64,000 nt of DNA, taken from positions 7,025,600 through 7,089,599 of the forward strand of contig NC_056001.1 of NCBI RefSeq assembly GCF_018446385.1. The letters run 5' to 3'. The notes beneath the pieces are model-generated. The model was not told the origin of the DNA and did no database searches. It was given only the letters and a program-made list of their open reading frames with translations. A program made the translations under genes and the position numbers. Positions 63,415 to 64,000 of this stretch are shown here, in pieces (the stretch's first letter is position 1; every line of letters starts with the position of its first letter). This stretch comes from Zingiber officinale. Lineage: Eukaryota > Streptophyta > Magnoliopsida > Zingiberales > Zingiberaceae.

Positions 63415-64000
63415 TATTCTTGCACACAGAGAAACAGAAAAAAAAAATCCCAAGACTTGGTCTTGGATTAGCAGTGCTGAAAAAAAATAATATTTCACTA
63501 TTTTAAAAAAAAGTAATAAAATATTATTAAAATATTAATAAAAATTTAATAAAATATTTTTAATCAATATTATTTCAAAATTTTGAAAATGTAATATTTT
63601 GTCAAAACTAACCAATGGTGAAGAGATGGCGATGTATTTTTCAAAAATAGTTTTGGAGGGGAAAAAAAATGAAAGACGTAAGGTTTTATTTTAAAGACGA
63701 ACGATATCTAATTTTTTTTAAAAAAACATCCCCCTTTGCTTGATTGGTGGTTGCACCAAATCAGAGCGGTACCTGCTCTGATATCACTTGTTGGATCGTG
63801 AAACGTCGATAGAGGGGGGGGGTGAATATCGATTTGAAAAACAACGTTGAAAAGAGTTAAGCGTAGCGGAATTTAAAAGAACAGACACAGTAATTTTACT
63901 TCGTTCGGAGCCTATGACGACTCCTACTCGAAGGCCCGTACTCCGTGAGTACTTTCGTTGGGCAATCACTATCAATTCGAATGACGATTACAAAATAATT

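Larger units (their letters stand above)
55928..64000 (-). mobile_element. Antisense non-autonomous Copia/SIRE-like LTR element (partial at right edge)
   Basis: LTR at left 55928-58855 (TGTTGGATCG...CGCACCAACA; about 1.1 kb once the inserted solo LTR is removed), and the same sequence restarting at 63789 and running off the window. On the minus strand a polypurine tract (aaaaaggggaaga) abuts the left LTR at about 58856-58875. A tRNA-Met-type binding site (tatcagagcagg) abuts the right LTR near 63785-63770. The roughly 4.9-kb interior carries one gag-like frame next to the binding site and otherwise non-coding AT-rich repeat DNA. No protease, integrase or reverse transcriptase is visible. The first 210 bp of the two LTRs differ by roughly 5%, suggesting an insertion of a few million years at most. 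Confidence 0.85.

Overview
The window is nuclear DNA of a flowering plant. Genes have many GT-AG introns (plus two GC-AG introns), the DNA is AT-rich, and plant-specific families are present: a CER3/WAX2-type wax enzyme, a PTI1-like kinase, S-adenosylmethionine synthetase with a leader intron, and a plant-type EHD. The very GC-rich intronless armadillo gene and the heavy load of nested LTR elements suggest a monocot, possibly Zingiberales. That placement is inference; nothing here proves the species.

The left 48 kb is gene-bearing. In order it holds: the first two exons of an ATG8 gene (minus strand, running off the left edge); S-adenosylmethionine synthetase; a PTI1-like kinase; a decaying PFA-DSP phosphatase gene; an intronless ARM-repeat gene; EHD1 (16 coding exons); ARL1 (8 exons, one of only 19 nt); and CER3/WAX2 (11 exons). 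I read exon borders directly from splice sites and frame continuity. The five multi-exon genes are mostly inflated by intron insertions with visible target-site duplications (TSDs): a full-length antisense RTE LINE, a SINE and an unclassified 118-bp retroposon in EHD1; a 2.0-kb gag-only LTR element (TR-GAG type) in ARL1; and a long-TIR Mutator-like MITE in CER3. Intergenic DNA carries two Tourist-like MITEs, an 800-bp solo LTR with a 5-bp TSD, a second LTR without a TSD, and several short tandem duplications.

The right 15 kb (48.6-64.0 kb) is a nest of LTR fossils. A Ty3/gypsy element, probably Tat lineage, has its 5' LTR, gag, protease and an antisense extra-ORF region but no visible polymerase. 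A Copia-like solo LTR sits just after its 5' LTR. A second, antisense, Copia-like non-autonomous element is inserted in the antisense ORF region, and that element's LTR is itself split by another solo LTR. The antisense element has two LTRs, primer-binding site, polypurine tract and one gag-like frame with an Asn/Lys-rich tail. The rest of its interior is dominated by a 23-bp AT-only minisatellite.

The most unusual signal is in two different Copia-like LTRs. Both carry arrays of about 41-bp units, each able to form a 7-bp-stem hairpin, in which both stem arms change together from unit to unit. I know of no named feature that explains this.
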